From Methylobacterium organophilum (GTDB lineage Bacteria; Pseudomonadota; Alphaproteobacteria; Rhizobiales; Beijerinckiaceae): 64,000 bases of DNA. Below are positions 18,426 through 27,345 of the stretch, piece by piece. The notes below the pieces were generated by a model that saw only the letters and a program-made list of their open reading frames with translations, was not told the DNA's origin and made no database searches. Positions within the stretch are counted from its first letter, which is position 1, and each line of letters opens with the position of its first letter. The stretch is from NCBI RefSeq assembly GCF_022179465.1, contig NZ_BPQV01000002.1, positions 496,001 to 560,000 of the forward strand, read 5' to 3'. The translations under genes were made by a program, and so were the position numbers.

Positions 18426-19295
18426 CTACCGCTTCGCGTCCCCGACCAGGGCGGCGATGCCCTCGCGATAGGTCGGGTAGGCCAGCTCGACCGCGAGCTC
18501 GGAGCGGATCAGGCGGTTCTCCACCCGCTTGTTCTCGCCGTAGAAGCTGCGCGCCATCGGGCTCAGCTCCGCGGTCTCGAAATCGACGGCCGGGGGCAAC
18601 GGCAGGCCGGTCAGCGCGGCCGCGTAGGCGATCACGTCCTGCGGCGGGGCCGGCTCGTCGTCGGTGACGTTGTAGATCGCCCCGTTGCGGGGCCGCTCGA
18701 TCGAGGCGGCCAGCGTACGGGCGATGTCCTCGACATGGATGCGGTTGAAGACCTGGCCCGGCTTGATGATGCGCTGGGTCTTGCCCTCGCGCAGCTTCAC
18801 GATCGGGTTGCGGCCCGGCCCGTAGATGCCGGAGAGGCGGAAGATCTGCACCGCCTGGCCGGTCTCCTTGCCGAGCGCCTGCCAAGCCTTCTCCACCGCC
18901 AGGCGCTCCCGGGAGCGATCGCTGGTCGGTACCGCCGGGACGCGCTCGTCGATCCAGGCGCCGCCCTGGTCGCCATAGACGCCGATGGTCGAGAGATAGC
19001 CGATCCAGCGGATGCGGCTCTGCGCGATCGCCCGGCGGTAGCGCCGCAGCACGCTGTCCCCGTCCCGGGTCGGCGGGGCCGAGACGAGCAGGATGTCGGT
19101 GTCGGCGAGGGCCTCGGCGATGCGGGGATCGTCCGCCTCCGGCCCGAAGGTGTAGACCGGGAAGCCCGCCTCCGCCGCGAGCTGCCCGGCCCGCCCGGCC
19201 TCGGTGACGGTGGCGCGGACCGCGCCGAACCGGGCGCGGTCGCGCTCGACGAAATGGCGCGCGGAGAAGCCGAGCCCGAAGACGAAGAGGTTCAT
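18426..19295 (-). CDS. NAD-dependent epimerase/SDR family protein (YeeZ-like)
   Basis: An extended-type Rossmann protein of 289 aa from MNLFVFGLGFSARHF, where GxGxxxxH replaces the usual GxxGxxG. LSTIGVYGDQGGAWIDE and IFRLSGIYGPGRNPI are typical of NAD-dependent epimerases, yet the YxxxK active-site motif is not clear (VEKAWQ follows instead). Relatives are annotated as YeeZ-like reductases of unknown substrate. Start chosen at 19295 because it begins the nucleotide-binding strand; an upstream ATG would add ten unstructured residues. Confidence 0.8.
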   Translation of the reverse strand: MNLFVFGLGFSARHFVERDRARFGAVRATVTEAGRAGQLAAEAGFPVYTFGPEADDPRIAEALADTDILLVSAPPTRDGDSVLRRYRRAIAQSRIRWIGYLSTIGVYGDQGGAWIDERVPAVPTSDRSRERLAVEKAWQALGKETGQAVQIFRLSGIYGPGRNPIVKLREGKTQRIIKPGQVFNRIHVEDIARTLAASIERPRNGAIYNVTDDEPAPPQDVIAYAAALTGLPLPPAVDFETAELSPMARSFYGENKRVENRLIRSELAVELAYPTYREGIAALVGDAKR

Positions 19296-19346
19296 GCCGT
19301 TCCAGTCCGATGCGCTGTCCATCACCGGCCGCTGCGGACGATGTCC

Positions 19347-20516
19347 TCAGGCGGCATCCGGGTTCCCTATAGCAGGGCCGCGCCCGGGCGGCAGAAGCGC
19401 GCGCCATTCCGCCCGCACGCTCGCCTCGGCCTCGTCCCTGCCGTGCCGCGCATAGGCCGCCTCCAGGCTCTCCGCGTCGAGCAGGCGCCCGCAGGCCCAG
19501 ACGGCGGCGCCGCGCACCAGGGCCGAGGGATCGGACAGGCCGCGCAGGGCCTCCTCCGCCAGGGCCGGCGCGCCGGAATTGCCGATGGCGATCAGCACGT
19601 TGCGCAGGAAGCGGTCCCGGCCGGTCCGCTTCACCGGCGTGTTGGCGAAGCGGGCGCGGAAGGCGGCGTCGTCGAGCCGGGCGAGTTCGGCGAGCGGCGG
19701 GGCGAGGAGGTCGTCGCGGGCCGCCATCCGTGCCTCCTGCGCCGCGCCGGCGAACTTGTTCCAGGGGCAGACGGCCAGGCAATCGTCGCAGCCGAAGACG
19801 CGGTTGCCCATCGCCTCCCGGAATTCGACCGGGATCGGGCCGGCATGCTCGATGGTGAGGTAGGACAGGCAGCGCCGCGCATCGAGCCGGAAGGGCGCCG
19901 GGAAGGCGTCGGTCGGGCAGATGTCGAGGCAGCGCCGGCAGGAGCCGCAGCGCTCCTGGGCCGGGGCGTCGTGGGGCAGCGCCACGCTCGTGTAGATCGC
20001 CCCGAGCAGCAGCCAGTTGCCGTGCTCCCGGGAGATCAGCACGGTGTGCTTGCCCTGCCAGCCGAGGCCGGCGGCCTCCGCCAGGGGCTTTTCCATCACC
20101 GGGGCGGTGTCGACGAAGACCTTCACCGGGCCGCCGCTCCGGGCGGAGATGAAACCGCCGAGCTCCTTCAGCTTGCCCTTGACCACCTCGTGGTAGTCCC
20201 GCCGCTGCGCGTAGGTGGCGATGGCGGCGTGCTCCCGCCGGGCGAGGAGCGCGAGCGGGTCGGCCTCCGGCCCGGCATTCATGCCGAGCATGATCACGCT
20301 ACGGACCTCGCTCCAGAGCGCCTTCGGGTCGCTGCGCTGCGCGGCCCGCTCCGCCATCCAGTCCATGGAGCCGTGATGCTGCGCGGCGAGCCATTGCGGC
20401 AGGCGTTCGCGCAGGGCCGGCACCGCCTCGGGGGTCGTGACGGCGAAGGCGTCGAAGCCGAGCCTGCGCGCCCGCTCCTCGATGATTCGGCGCAGGGGCG
20501 CCCCGGTGGCCTTCAG
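19347..20516 (-). CDS. queG: Epoxyqueuosine reductase QueG (probable CTG start)
   Basis: Cobalamin and iron-sulfur enzyme that reduces epoxyqueuosine to queuosine in tRNA. Two ferredoxin-type cysteine clusters are visible (CGSCRRCLDICPTDAF and the VFGCDDCLAVCPWNKF segment), followed by HEAT-like repeats. The family's N-terminal part, RRIIEERARRLGFDAFAVT, begins only a few residues after the end of the upstream gst gene. In this frame no ATG/GTG/TTG occurs between 20642 and the conserved region. CTG at 20516 overlaps the gst stop as CTGA and gives 389 aa, a normal length. An ATG at 20642 would add 42 residues read inside gst. Confidence 0.9.
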   Translation of the reverse strand: MKATGAPLRRIIEERARRLGFDAFAVTTPEAVPALRERLPQWLAAQHHGSMDWMAERAAQRSDPKALWSEVRSVIMLGMNAGPEADPLALLARREHAAIATYAQRRDYHEVVKGKLKELGGFISARSGGPVKVFVDTAPVMEKPLAEAAGLGWQGKHTVLISREHGNWLLLGAIYTSVALPHDAPAQERCGSCRRCLDICPTDAFPAPFRLDARRCLSYLTIEHAGPIPVEFREAMGNRVFGCDDCLAVCPWNKFAGAAQEARMAARDDLLAPPLAELARLDDAAFRARFANTPVKRTGRDRFLRNVLIAIGNSGAPALAEEALRGLSDPSALVRGAAVWACGRLLDAESLEAAYARHGRDEAEASVRAEWRALLPPGRGPAIGNPDAA

Positions 20517-21205
20517 AAATCCAGATCCGGATAATGCGCCGCCGGCGCCATGCCCGGCACCCGGTCGGCCAGCACCCCGCGGAAGGACGGGCGCGACTTG
20601 ATCCGCGCGTACCAGTCCCTCGCCATCTCGTCCTCGTCCCATGGCACGTCGCCGAGATAATCCACGCAGGACAGATGGGCCGCGGCCGCGAGATCGGCGT
20701 AGGTCAGATGGTCGCCGGCGATCCAGCGGCGCCGCCCGATCAGATAGCCGAGATATTTCAGATGGTAGCGCACATTGGTGCGCGCCGCGCGGATGGCGCC
20801 CATGTCCGGCGGGCCGCCCCCCTCGGCGCTGGTCATGAAGCGCTTATGGATCTTCTCGGTGACGAGATACTCCGTGACCTCGGCGTGGAACTTCACCAGG
20901 AACCAGTCGAGCAGCCGGCGCACCTCGACCCGCGCCGCGGTCGTGTCCGGCAGGAGGCGGCGGTCGGCGAGGCCGAGGCCCCGCGTCTCGTCGAGATATT
21001 CGGCGATCACCCCCGCCCCGGGGATGGCGAGCCCGGTCTGCTCCACCAGCACCGGCGTGGTGCCGGCGGGGTTCAGCATCAGGAAGTCCTCCCGGCGCTC
21101 CCAGGGCCGCTCTTCGACCAGCGCCGGCTCCATGCCCATCTCGGCCAGGGCGAGCCGTATGAAGCGCGAGTTGGGGCAGAAGGGAGAGTGGTGGAGCGTC
21201 GCCAT
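20513..21205 (-). CDS. Glutathione S-transferase family protein
   Basis: At 230 aa it has a thioredoxin-like N-terminal domain: [20 protein letters not shown] holds the candidate active Ser/Cys, and [21 protein letters not shown] carries the cis-Pro. An all-helical C-terminal domain with [21 protein letters not shown] (the N-capping/hydrophobic staple region) follows. The substrate is unknown. Start at 21205 ([12 protein letters not shown]) matches the family. It lies directly upstream of queG and its stop overlaps that gene's presumed CTG start. Confidence 0.88.
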   Translation of the reverse strand: MATLHHSPFCPNSRFIRLALAEMGMEPALVEERPWERREDFLMLNPAGTTPVLVEQTGLAIPGAGVIAEYLDETRGLGLADRRLLPDTTAARVEVRRLLDWFLVKFHAEVTEYLVTEKIHKRFMTSAEGGGPPDMGAIRAARTNVRYHLKYLGYLIGRRRWIAGDHLTYADLAAAAHLSCVDYLGDVPWDEDEMARDWYARIKSRPSFRGVLADRVPGMAPAAHYPDLDF

Positions 21206-21467
21206 CGAGGCCGTGCTGGGCGGTGGGGGTCGGCGCGATGGCACCGGAGGGGCGGACCCGCAAGAGGCGGGCGCATCGCCCCAGCGTTATGACCCGTTCC
21301 TTGCCGCCTCCTTAACACGCTCGCAGGCAATCGGTAACTGCCCGTCAACCGCCGCGACTCAAAGCTTGGCAAATCCGGGACGGCACGGCATGGGAAGACG
21401 TGCGGCCGGGCCTCCCCGGCACGATCCCGTTCCGATCAACGGATCTCTGCTAGACACGGGCGGCCCC

Positions 21468-22271
21468 ATGGACTTCGTGAACATCGTGAAGGCCCTCGTG
21501 CTGGCCCTGGTGGAGGGCGCGACCGAGTTCATTCCGGTCTCGTCCACGGGGCACCAGCTCCTCATCGGCCATTTCATCGGCTTCCACTCGCCCAACAACA
21601 CCTTCGAGGTGCTGATCCAGCTCGGCGCGATCCTGGCGATCCTGTTCGCCTATTTCGGCCGGCTCCTCGGCATCGCCAAGGCGGTCCCGAACGATCCGCG
21701 GGCGCGCCGCTTCGTGCTCGCGATCCTGGTCGCCTTCCTGCCCGCCGCCATCATCGGCGGCATCTTCTCGAAGGCGATCAAGGCCTACCTGTTCAATCCC
21801 TGGATCGTCTGCGCCACGCTGGTGGCGGGCGGCCTGGTGCTGCTCGTGGTCGACGAGACCGACCTCGACCAGCGCAAGGACGACGTCTTCGACTTCAGCC
21901 TGCCGATGGCGCTCAAGATCGGCATCTTCCAGTGCTTCGCCATGATCCCCGGCGTGTCCCGCTCGGGGGCGACCATCGTCGGGGCGATGCTGATGGGCGC
22001 CAACAAGCGCGCGGCCACGGAGTTCTCGTTCTACCTCGCCATGCCGACCATGGCCGGCGCCTTCGCCAAGGACCTGCTCGACAACTACAAGAACCTGTCG
22101 AGCAACGACGCGCTGCTGATCGTGATCGGCTTCGTCGCGGCCTTCGTCTCGGCCCTGATCGTCGTGCGCACGGTGCTCGATTACGTCTCCCGCCACGGCT
22201 TCCAGCTGTTTGCCTGGTGGCGCATCATCGTCGGCTCGCTCGGCTTCGCCGGACTGATTCTTTTTGGTTGA
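21468..22271 (+). CDS. uppP: Undecaprenyl-diphosphatase UppP (BacA)
   Basis: Recycles undecaprenyl pyrophosphate to the monophosphate carrier used for peptidoglycan; overexpression of such genes gives bacitracin resistance. The 267-aa integral membrane protein has the two family motifs, [14 protein letters not shown] near the N-terminus and [15 protein letters not shown] in the second half. ATG at 21468 starts the first conserved helix. It is transcribed away from gst; the 260-bp gap upstream shows no clear gene. A T-rich stretch follows the stop. Confidence 0.95.
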   Translation: MDFVNIVKALVLALVEGATEFIPVSSTGHQLLIGHFIGFHSPNNTFEVLIQLGAILAILFAYFGRLLGIAKAVPNDPRARRFVLAILVAFLPAAIIGGIFSKAIKAYLFNPWIVCATLVAGGLVLLVVDETDLDQRKDDVFDFSLPMALKIGIFQCFAMIPGVSRSGATIVGAMLMGANKRAATEFSFYLAMPTMAGAFAKDLLDNYKNLSSNDALLIVIGFVAAFVSALIVVRTVLDYVSRHGFQLFAWWRIIVGSLGFAGLILFG

Positions 22272-22415
22272 GCCTTCAGGTTTTTTCGTCGGTTCGAGAG
22301 GGGTGTACTGGACTAAAGTCGGTTGCGGCCGGTGCGATGGCCGTGCGAGGGCTTGCGGCAAAGCACGAGGCCTCGCATGAGGCCGGGAAACGACCACCGA
22401 CAAGGTTCCGACGCC

Positions 22416-24236
22416 ATGGAAGACCGCCCCCTCGCCGAGCTGTTCGCGCCCGCGACCGAAGCGCGCTGGCGCAGCGCCGTCGAGGCGGCTCTCAAGGGTG
22501 GCGATTTCGAGAAGCGCCTCGTCACCAGGACGGTGGACGGCCTGCGGATCGAGCCGCTCTACCCGGCCGCGGATCCGGTGGTGCAGCCGGTCCGCGCCCC
22601 CGGCCCCTGGCGCCTGGCGCAGCGGGTGGACCACCCCGACTCCGACAAGGCCGCCGCCCAGGCCCTGACCGACCTGGAGGGCGGCGCCGACGCCCTGGTG
22701 CTCGTGGGCGAGGGAGCGCCCGCCGCCCGGGGCTTCGGCCTCGCCCTCGATTCGGCGCAGGCCCTCGACGCGGCGCTCAAGGGCACGATGCTGCCGCTGA
22801 TCGCCCTGCGCCTCGATGCCGGGCCGCAGGGCTTCGCCGCCGCGGCCGCCCTGAAGGACCTCGTCGGCCGCCGCGGCGACGACCCGGCCGCCCTCGACCT
22901 CGATCTCGGCCTCGACCCGATCGGCAGCTTCGCCGCGACCGGTGCGCTCGAGGCGGATTGGGAGGCCCGGCTCTCCGCCACGCTCGCCGCCTTCGCCGGC
23001 CATCGCGGCCGCGTCGCCCTGGCCGATGGCCGGCCCTATCACGAGGCCGGTTGCAGCGAGGTCCAGGAGCTCGCCGCGGTGCTCGCCGCCGCGGTCGCCT
23101 ATCTCCGGGCCTTCGAGGCGGGCGGCCATTCTCTGGAGGCGGCCCGCGACGCCCTCGCCGTCCTGCTCGTGGCGGATGCGGGCGAGTTCCTGACCATCGC
23201 CAAGTTCCGCGCGATCCGCCGCCTCTGGGCGCGGGTCGAGGAGGCCTGCGGCCTGGAGCCGAAGCCCCTGCGGGTCCATGCCGAGACCGCCTGGCGGATG
23301 ATGACCCGCCGCGATCCCTTCGTGAACATCCTGCGCACGACCATGGCCTCGGCCTCGGCGGGCCTCGGCGGGGCGGATTCCGTGACCGCGCTGCCCTACA
23401 CCCTGGCCCTTGGCCTGCCGGACGCCTTCGCCCGCCGGGTGGTGCGCAACAGCCAGATCATCCTGCTCGAGGAATCGAACCTCGCCCGCGTCTCCGATCC
23501 CGCGGCCGGCGCCGGCGGCTTCGAGGCGCTGACCCAGCAGCTGACCGAGCAGGCCTGGGCCGCCTTCCAGGAGATCGAAAAGGAGGGCGGCCTGCTCGCC
23601 AGCCTGAAGGCCGGCGCGCTGCCCGGCCGCATCGCCCAGCTCCGCGAGACCCGTGCCCGGCGCATCGCCACCCGGCAGGAGCCGCTGACCGGATCGAGCG
23701 AGTTCCCCTTCCTCGCCGAGAAGCCGGTGACGGTGCTCGATATCGCGCCCCGCCCGGCGGCGGCCGGGGGCGTGCTGCCGTCCCTGCGCCTCGCCGAACC
23801 CTTCGAGGCCCTGCGCGACGCCTCCGACGCGGCCCTGGCCGCGAACGGGCGCCGGCCCTCGGTGTTCCTGGCCAATCTCGGCCCGGTGGCAGTTCACAAC
23901 GCCCGCTCCACCTTCGCCGCCAACGCCTTCGCGGCGGGCGGCATCGAGGCGCAGACCAACGACGGCTTCGAAGCCTCCGCGGAGCTCGCGGAAGCCTTCA
24001 AAGCTTCCGACACCCCCATCGCCTGCCTCTGCTCCTCCGACGCGCTCTACGCCACCGAGGCCGTCCCCGCGGCCGAGGCCCTGAAGGCGGCGGGTGCCCG
24101 CTTCGTCTACCTCGCCGGCCGTCCGGCGGAGGCGGAGGCGCTGAAGGCGGCGGGCGTCGATGCCTTCCTCTATGCCGGCTGCGACCTGCTGGCCCTGCTC
24201 GCCGAGGCGCAGCGGCAGAGCCGGGCCTCCGCCTGA
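22416..24236 (+). CDS. mutA: Methylmalonyl-CoA mutase small (beta) subunit
   Basis: At 606 aa, a normal length for the non-catalytic subunit, it aligns in outline with the mutase TIM-barrel followed by a degenerate B12-binding fold. The segment TAWRMMTRRDPFVNILRTT is a mutase-family hallmark. The C-terminus lacks the DxHxxG cobalamin-binding motif, as expected for the small subunit. With the large subunit it isomerises methylmalonyl-CoA and succinyl-CoA, which in methylotrophs belongs to the ethylmalonyl-CoA route. The catalytic large-subunit gene is not next to it. Confidence 0.9.
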   Translation: MEDRPLAELFAPATEARWRSAVEAALKGGDFEKRLVTRTVDGLRIEPLYPAADPVVQPVRAPGPWRLAQRVDHPDSDKAAAQALTDLEGGADALVLVGEGAPAARGFGLALDSAQALDAALKGTMLPLIALRLDAGPQGFAAAAALKDLVGRRGDDPAALDLDLGLDPIGSFAATGALEADWEARLSATLAAFAGHRGRVALADGRPYHEAGCSEVQELAAVLAAAVAYLRAFEAGGHSLEAARDALAVLLVADAGEFLTIAKFRAIRRLWARVEEACGLEPKPLRVHAETAWRMMTRRDPFVNILRTTMASASAGLGGADSVTALPYTLALGLPDAFARRVVRNSQIILLEESNLARVSDPAAGAGGFEALTQQLTEQAWAAFQEIEKEGGLLASLKAGALPGRIAQLRETRARRIATRQEPLTGSSEFPFLAEKPVTVLDIAPRPAAAGGVLPSLRLAEPFEALRDASDAALAANGRRPSVFLANLGPVAVHNARSTFAANAFAAGGIEAQTNDGFEASAELAEAFKASDTPIACLCSSDALYATEAVPAAEALKAAGARFVYLAGRPAEAEALKAAGVDAFLYAGCDLLALLAEAQRQSRASA

Positions 24237-24388
24237 GGCGCGATGTGCGGGGGCGCTCTCCGCGGCCCGGCAGGCCGCCCCCGAGCAAGCTTGGCGCGGA
24301 AACCGACCGGCCTCTCGGGCGTTCCCCGCTGCGGCCGAGGTGGCCGCGCCGGACTCCGAAGCCAGTGTCCGAAGCGTCGGGAAGAGAC

Positions 24389-24778
24389 ATGAGACTTGCG
24401 ATCCTCGCTGCCGCCCTCGCCGTCACGGCCACCGGGATCGGCGATGCCTACGCCGCCAAGCGCAAGGTGGCGGTGCCGCATCGGTTCGACGGGCGCTGGA
24501 GCATCGAGGTTCTGACCCAGGACGGCCCCTGCGACCGCGCCTATCGCTACGGCGTGCAGATCGACCGGGGCGAGGCGAGCTATGCCGGCGGCGAGTTCGC
24601 CATCAACGGCCGCGTCTCGTCGTCGGGGGCGGTGCGGGCGGTCATCTCCCGGGGCCAGGACGCGGCCCAGGTCTCCGGCCAGCTCCGCAAGAACGGCGTC
24701 GGCGACGGCATCTGGCAGACCGCGGGCAACGGCCCGTTCAGCTGCAGCGGCACCTGGAGCGCCGTGAAGCGGGGCTGA
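24389..24778 (+). CDS. Small exported protein of unknown function, 129 aa
   Basis: A signal peptide (MRLAILAAALAVTATG... ending near DAYAAK) precedes about 105 residues. RFDGRWSIEVLTQDGPCD and ISRGQDAAQVSG are recognisable in exported proteins common in Rhizobiales. It has two cysteines (DGPCD and PFSCSG) that could form a disulfide, and a Trp/Gly-rich small beta-fold is likely. It follows mutA by 150 bp. Function unknown. Confidence 0.8.
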   Translation: MRLAILAAALAVTATGIGDAYAAKRKVAVPHRFDGRWSIEVLTQDGPCDRAYRYGVQIDRGEASYAGGEFAINGRVSSSGAVRAVISRGQDAAQVSGQLRKNGVGDGIWQTAGNGPFSCSGTWSAVKRG

Positions 24779-24921
24779 GCCCGCCGCGTCGCGGCCCTGT
24801 GCCCGGGCGGTGACAGGCGCCGGCCGAAAGCGGGCCGGCCGCAATTTCCGCCGAGGATCGCCCTGTTCCAGGCCCAATTCTCGCTGAATATTCGGGAGTG
24901 GCGTGGTTCGAGGCCCTCTCG

Positions 24922-25383
24922 ATGAAAGCTCTGCTGTTTTCCGTCGTCGCGACCATGGTTCTCGGGGGCGTGGCGCAGGCCCGGCCTGCCGCGCGCGTCA
25001 ACACGAATGCCGAGGCCGTCCTCGCGCCCCTGCGCGAGGCGGCGACCACCTGCTTCGCCGAGACCGTGATGTCTAATCCCAAGGCCACGCGATTGGCGCA
25101 GGAGGGCCGCTGGGTCGAGGCGGCCGGCGTGATCGGCTTCGTCTGCCGTCCGGAAGTGGCGAACATGATGCGCACCCACGACCGGCTCTACGGCCGGGGC
25201 ACCGGGGAGCGCTATTTCGAGGGCCCCTATGCGCGCCATCTCGACAAGGCCCTGGCCGAGCGCCTGGAGCCGATGCTGACCCGCAAGTCCGTCGCCAGCG
25301 CCGAACCCCCGGCGGACAAGACCCTGGTCTCCGACCATCCCACCGAGGCCGAGGCCACCGCGGGCGGCGACGCCGTTCACTGA
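24922..25383 (+). CDS. Exported protein of unknown function, 153 aa
   Basis: A clear signal peptide runs from MKALLFSVVATMVLGG to about AQARP. The mature protein has two cysteines (TTCFAET, GFVCRPE) and ends in an acidic low-complexity tail. An upstream ATG at 24898 would add eight residues before the signal peptide, so 24922 is preferred. No family recognised; conserved polar residues around YGRGTGERYFEGPYARHLD suggest a structured domain. Probably periplasmic. Confidence 0.75.
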   Translation: MKALLFSVVATMVLGGVAQARPAARVNTNAEAVLAPLREAATTCFAETVMSNPKATRLAQEGRWVEAAGVIGFVCRPEVANMMRTHDRLYGRGTGERYFEGPYARHLDKALAERLEPMLTRKSVASAEPPADKTLVSDHPTEAEATAGGDAVH

Positions 25384-25446
25384 GTTTCCGTCTTTTCTCC
25401 CCGTCGGGGGAGGTGGCCGCGAAGCGGACGTGAGGGGGCGGCCGCC

Positions 25447-26520
25447 TTATTCCTGCAGCTTCGCCCGGTCCGCGGCCAGCCTCTCCGCGCGGCTGCGCTC
25501 GTCGGCGGAGAGGCCCGACAGGGTCTGGTCGAGCCAGGCGTCGGACAGGCCCTGGGCCGCGGCGGCGAGGTTCCAGGCGGCGGCCTCGACGAGGTTCTTC
25601 GGCACGCCCCGGCCGACCGCGTAAAGGCGGGCGACGCGGTTCTGGGCGATGGCGTTGCCGCGGGCGGCGGCATGCAGGAACAGGCGGGCGGCCCGGGTCT
25701 CGTCCTTGTTCGTGCCCGTCCCGTTGAAGAGCAGGATCGCGAACTCGACCTCGCCGGCGAGGTCGCCGTTATTGGCCGCGCGCTGGAACCAGGCCGCCGC
25801 CTGGGCCGGGTCCTTGGGCAGGCCCCGCCCTTGAAGGTAGAGCACGCCGAGATCGTGCTGGGCCGGGCCGAGCTCGGCCTCCGCGGCCTTGCGCAGATTG
25901 GCCGCCGCCGCCGTCAGATCCTCGGGCTTGCCGGTGCCGATCTGGATCAGGGCGAGATTGTAGGCCGCCGTCGCCTCGCCCTTGGCGGCCGCCTTCTCCA
26001 GCCAGACGCGCCCCGCCTTCGGGTCCTTCGGCTGGCCACGCCCGTCCATGGCCATCAGGCCGAGGGAGGCCATGGCGTGGGCATCCCCCTCGTTGGCGGC
26101 GAGGCGGTACCATTCCAGGGCGCGCTTCGGATCCTGCTTCACCCCGAGACCCTGGTTGTAGAGCTCGCCGAGCAGGGTCAGGGCGGCGGCGTCCTTCGGG
26201 TTTCGCTCGATCCGCGTCGTCGCCTCGCGGAAGGCGGTGTTGTAGCGCCCGCGCTGATAGGCGCCGTAGGCGAGGTCGACCTGATCGCTGAGGCGCGGAT
26301 GCAGACCCTCGGCATTGGGCGTGTAGGGCGTCGGCAGCTCACGCTTGAGCCCGTCCGCCGAGAGCCGCGCCGGCCCCGCGGGCACGGGCTTGGCGGCCGA
26401 TCCGGGCACCAACGAACCGGGGGGCCCTGCATCCTTCGCGGCGGGCGCGGGCTCCTTGGGCGCCGCCAGCGCCTGCGCCGCCGAAACGGCGAGCACGCCC
26501 GCGAGGGCCAATCGTATCAT
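25447..26520 (-). CDS. Exported Sel1-repeat (TPR-like) protein
   Basis: At 357 aa it has an N-terminal signal peptide (MIRLALAGVLAVSAAQALA). A Pro/Ala-rich linker follows, then a run of about six Sel1-like repeats of ~36 residues, for example LGELYNQGLGVKQDPKRAL, LGLMAMDGRGQPKDPKAG and LGVLYLQGRGLPKDPAQA. Such solenoids act as adaptor or scaffold proteins in the envelope, sometimes in polysaccharide or stress pathways. The gene stands before thiE on the same strand. A REP-like palindrome (ctctccgc...gcggggagag) lies just upstream at 26564-26592. Confidence 0.85.
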   Translation of the reverse strand: MIRLALAGVLAVSAAQALAAPKEPAPAAKDAGPPGSLVPGSAAKPVPAGPARLSADGLKRELPTPYTPNAEGLHPRLSDQVDLAYGAYQRGRYNTAFREATTRIERNPKDAAALTLLGELYNQGLGVKQDPKRALEWYRLAANEGDAHAMASLGLMAMDGRGQPKDPKAGRVWLEKAAAKGEATAAYNLALIQIGTGKPEDLTAAAANLRKAAEAELGPAQHDLGVLYLQGRGLPKDPAQAAAWFQRAANNGDLAGEVEFAILLFNGTGTNKDETRAARLFLHAAARGNAIAQNRVARLYAVGRGVPKNLVEAAAWNLAAAAQGLSDAWLDQTLSGLSADERSRAERLAADRAKLQE

Positions 26521-26642
26521 GCCGGTTCCGTTCGATCGGAGCGGGTGAAGCCAGCGCCCCCCTCTCCGCGCAGGCGGGGAGAGGGGAGACTCGGGCCGGC
26601 CGAAGCCACCAAGCGGAAACGGTCTCAGACGTGCCGGCCCCG

Positions 26643-27305
26643 TCATGCCGGGCCGGCCGCCTTCCGCAGGAGCGCCTGGGCGTCGCCGACCGCCGCCGCG
26701 TCGTCGAGCCAGATCCCGCTTTCCAGCCCGACGAACTCGGCGCCGGTGGCGGCGAGGTCGTCGATCTCGGAGGCCTGCGTGGCCACCGCGATGCAGGGCG
26801 TCTCGAAGATCTCGGCCCACCAGGCGGCCCGCTCGCGGACCAGCTCCGGGTCCGGCGCCGTGCCGTCCGGGTAGAGGCCGCCGAACATCAGGTAGTCGGC
26901 GCCGGTCTCGCCGGCCGCCATGGCCTCGTGCTTCGAGTTGAGGAAGCCGCCCGCCCCGAGGATGCGGCCATCGCGCAGGCGGCCGCGTAGGTCGCGCAGG
27001 CCGCTCTCCGCCGCCTTCTCCACATGCACGCCGTCCGCGCCCCCGCGGGCGGCGACGCTGACGAGATCCCCGGTGAAGCCCTGTGCCGCGACGAGCACCG
27101 CCGCCCCGTGCTCCTGCGCGGGCGGGGCGAGGCGCTTGACGAGGCTCGTCAGGCCGCGCTCGTCCCCCGGCGCGAGCCGGAGCAGCACCGCTGCGATATC
27201 GGCCGCGGCGCAGGCCCGTTCCAGGGCCTGGGCCAGTCGGTCCGTCTGCCCGGCCTCGACGCCATGGGGCGACAGCAGGGCGAGACGGGTGAAGGCTTCC
27301 GCCAT
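26643..27305 (-). CDS. thiE: ThiE/TenI-like thiamine phosphate synthase family protein
   Basis: A 220-aa TIM-barrel protein of the thiamine phosphate synthase family. The phosphate-binding end (GADYLMFGGLYPDG, VATQASEIDDLAATGAEFVGL) is recognisable. The usual GVHLGQxD segment is replaced by GVHVEKAAES, so some substrate residues are changed and a role other than thiamine phosphate synthesis is possible. It lies 40 bp downstream of fba on the same strand, as in other Rhizobiales where a ThiE-like gene follows aldolase. Confidence 0.75.
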   Translation of the reverse strand: MAEAFTRLALLSPHGVEAGQTDRLAQALERACAAADIAAVLLRLAPGDERGLTSLVKRLAPPAQEHGAAVLVAAQGFTGDLVSVAARGGADGVHVEKAAESGLRDLRGRLRDGRILGAGGFLNSKHEAMAAGETGADYLMFGGLYPDGTAPDPELVRERAAWWAEIFETPCIAVATQASEIDDLAATGAEFVGLESGIWLDDAAAVGDAQALLRKAAGPA

Positions 27306-27345
27306 CGACAGAGGATCTCCGCTGTTTTTCGTGTCGGGGACGGTC

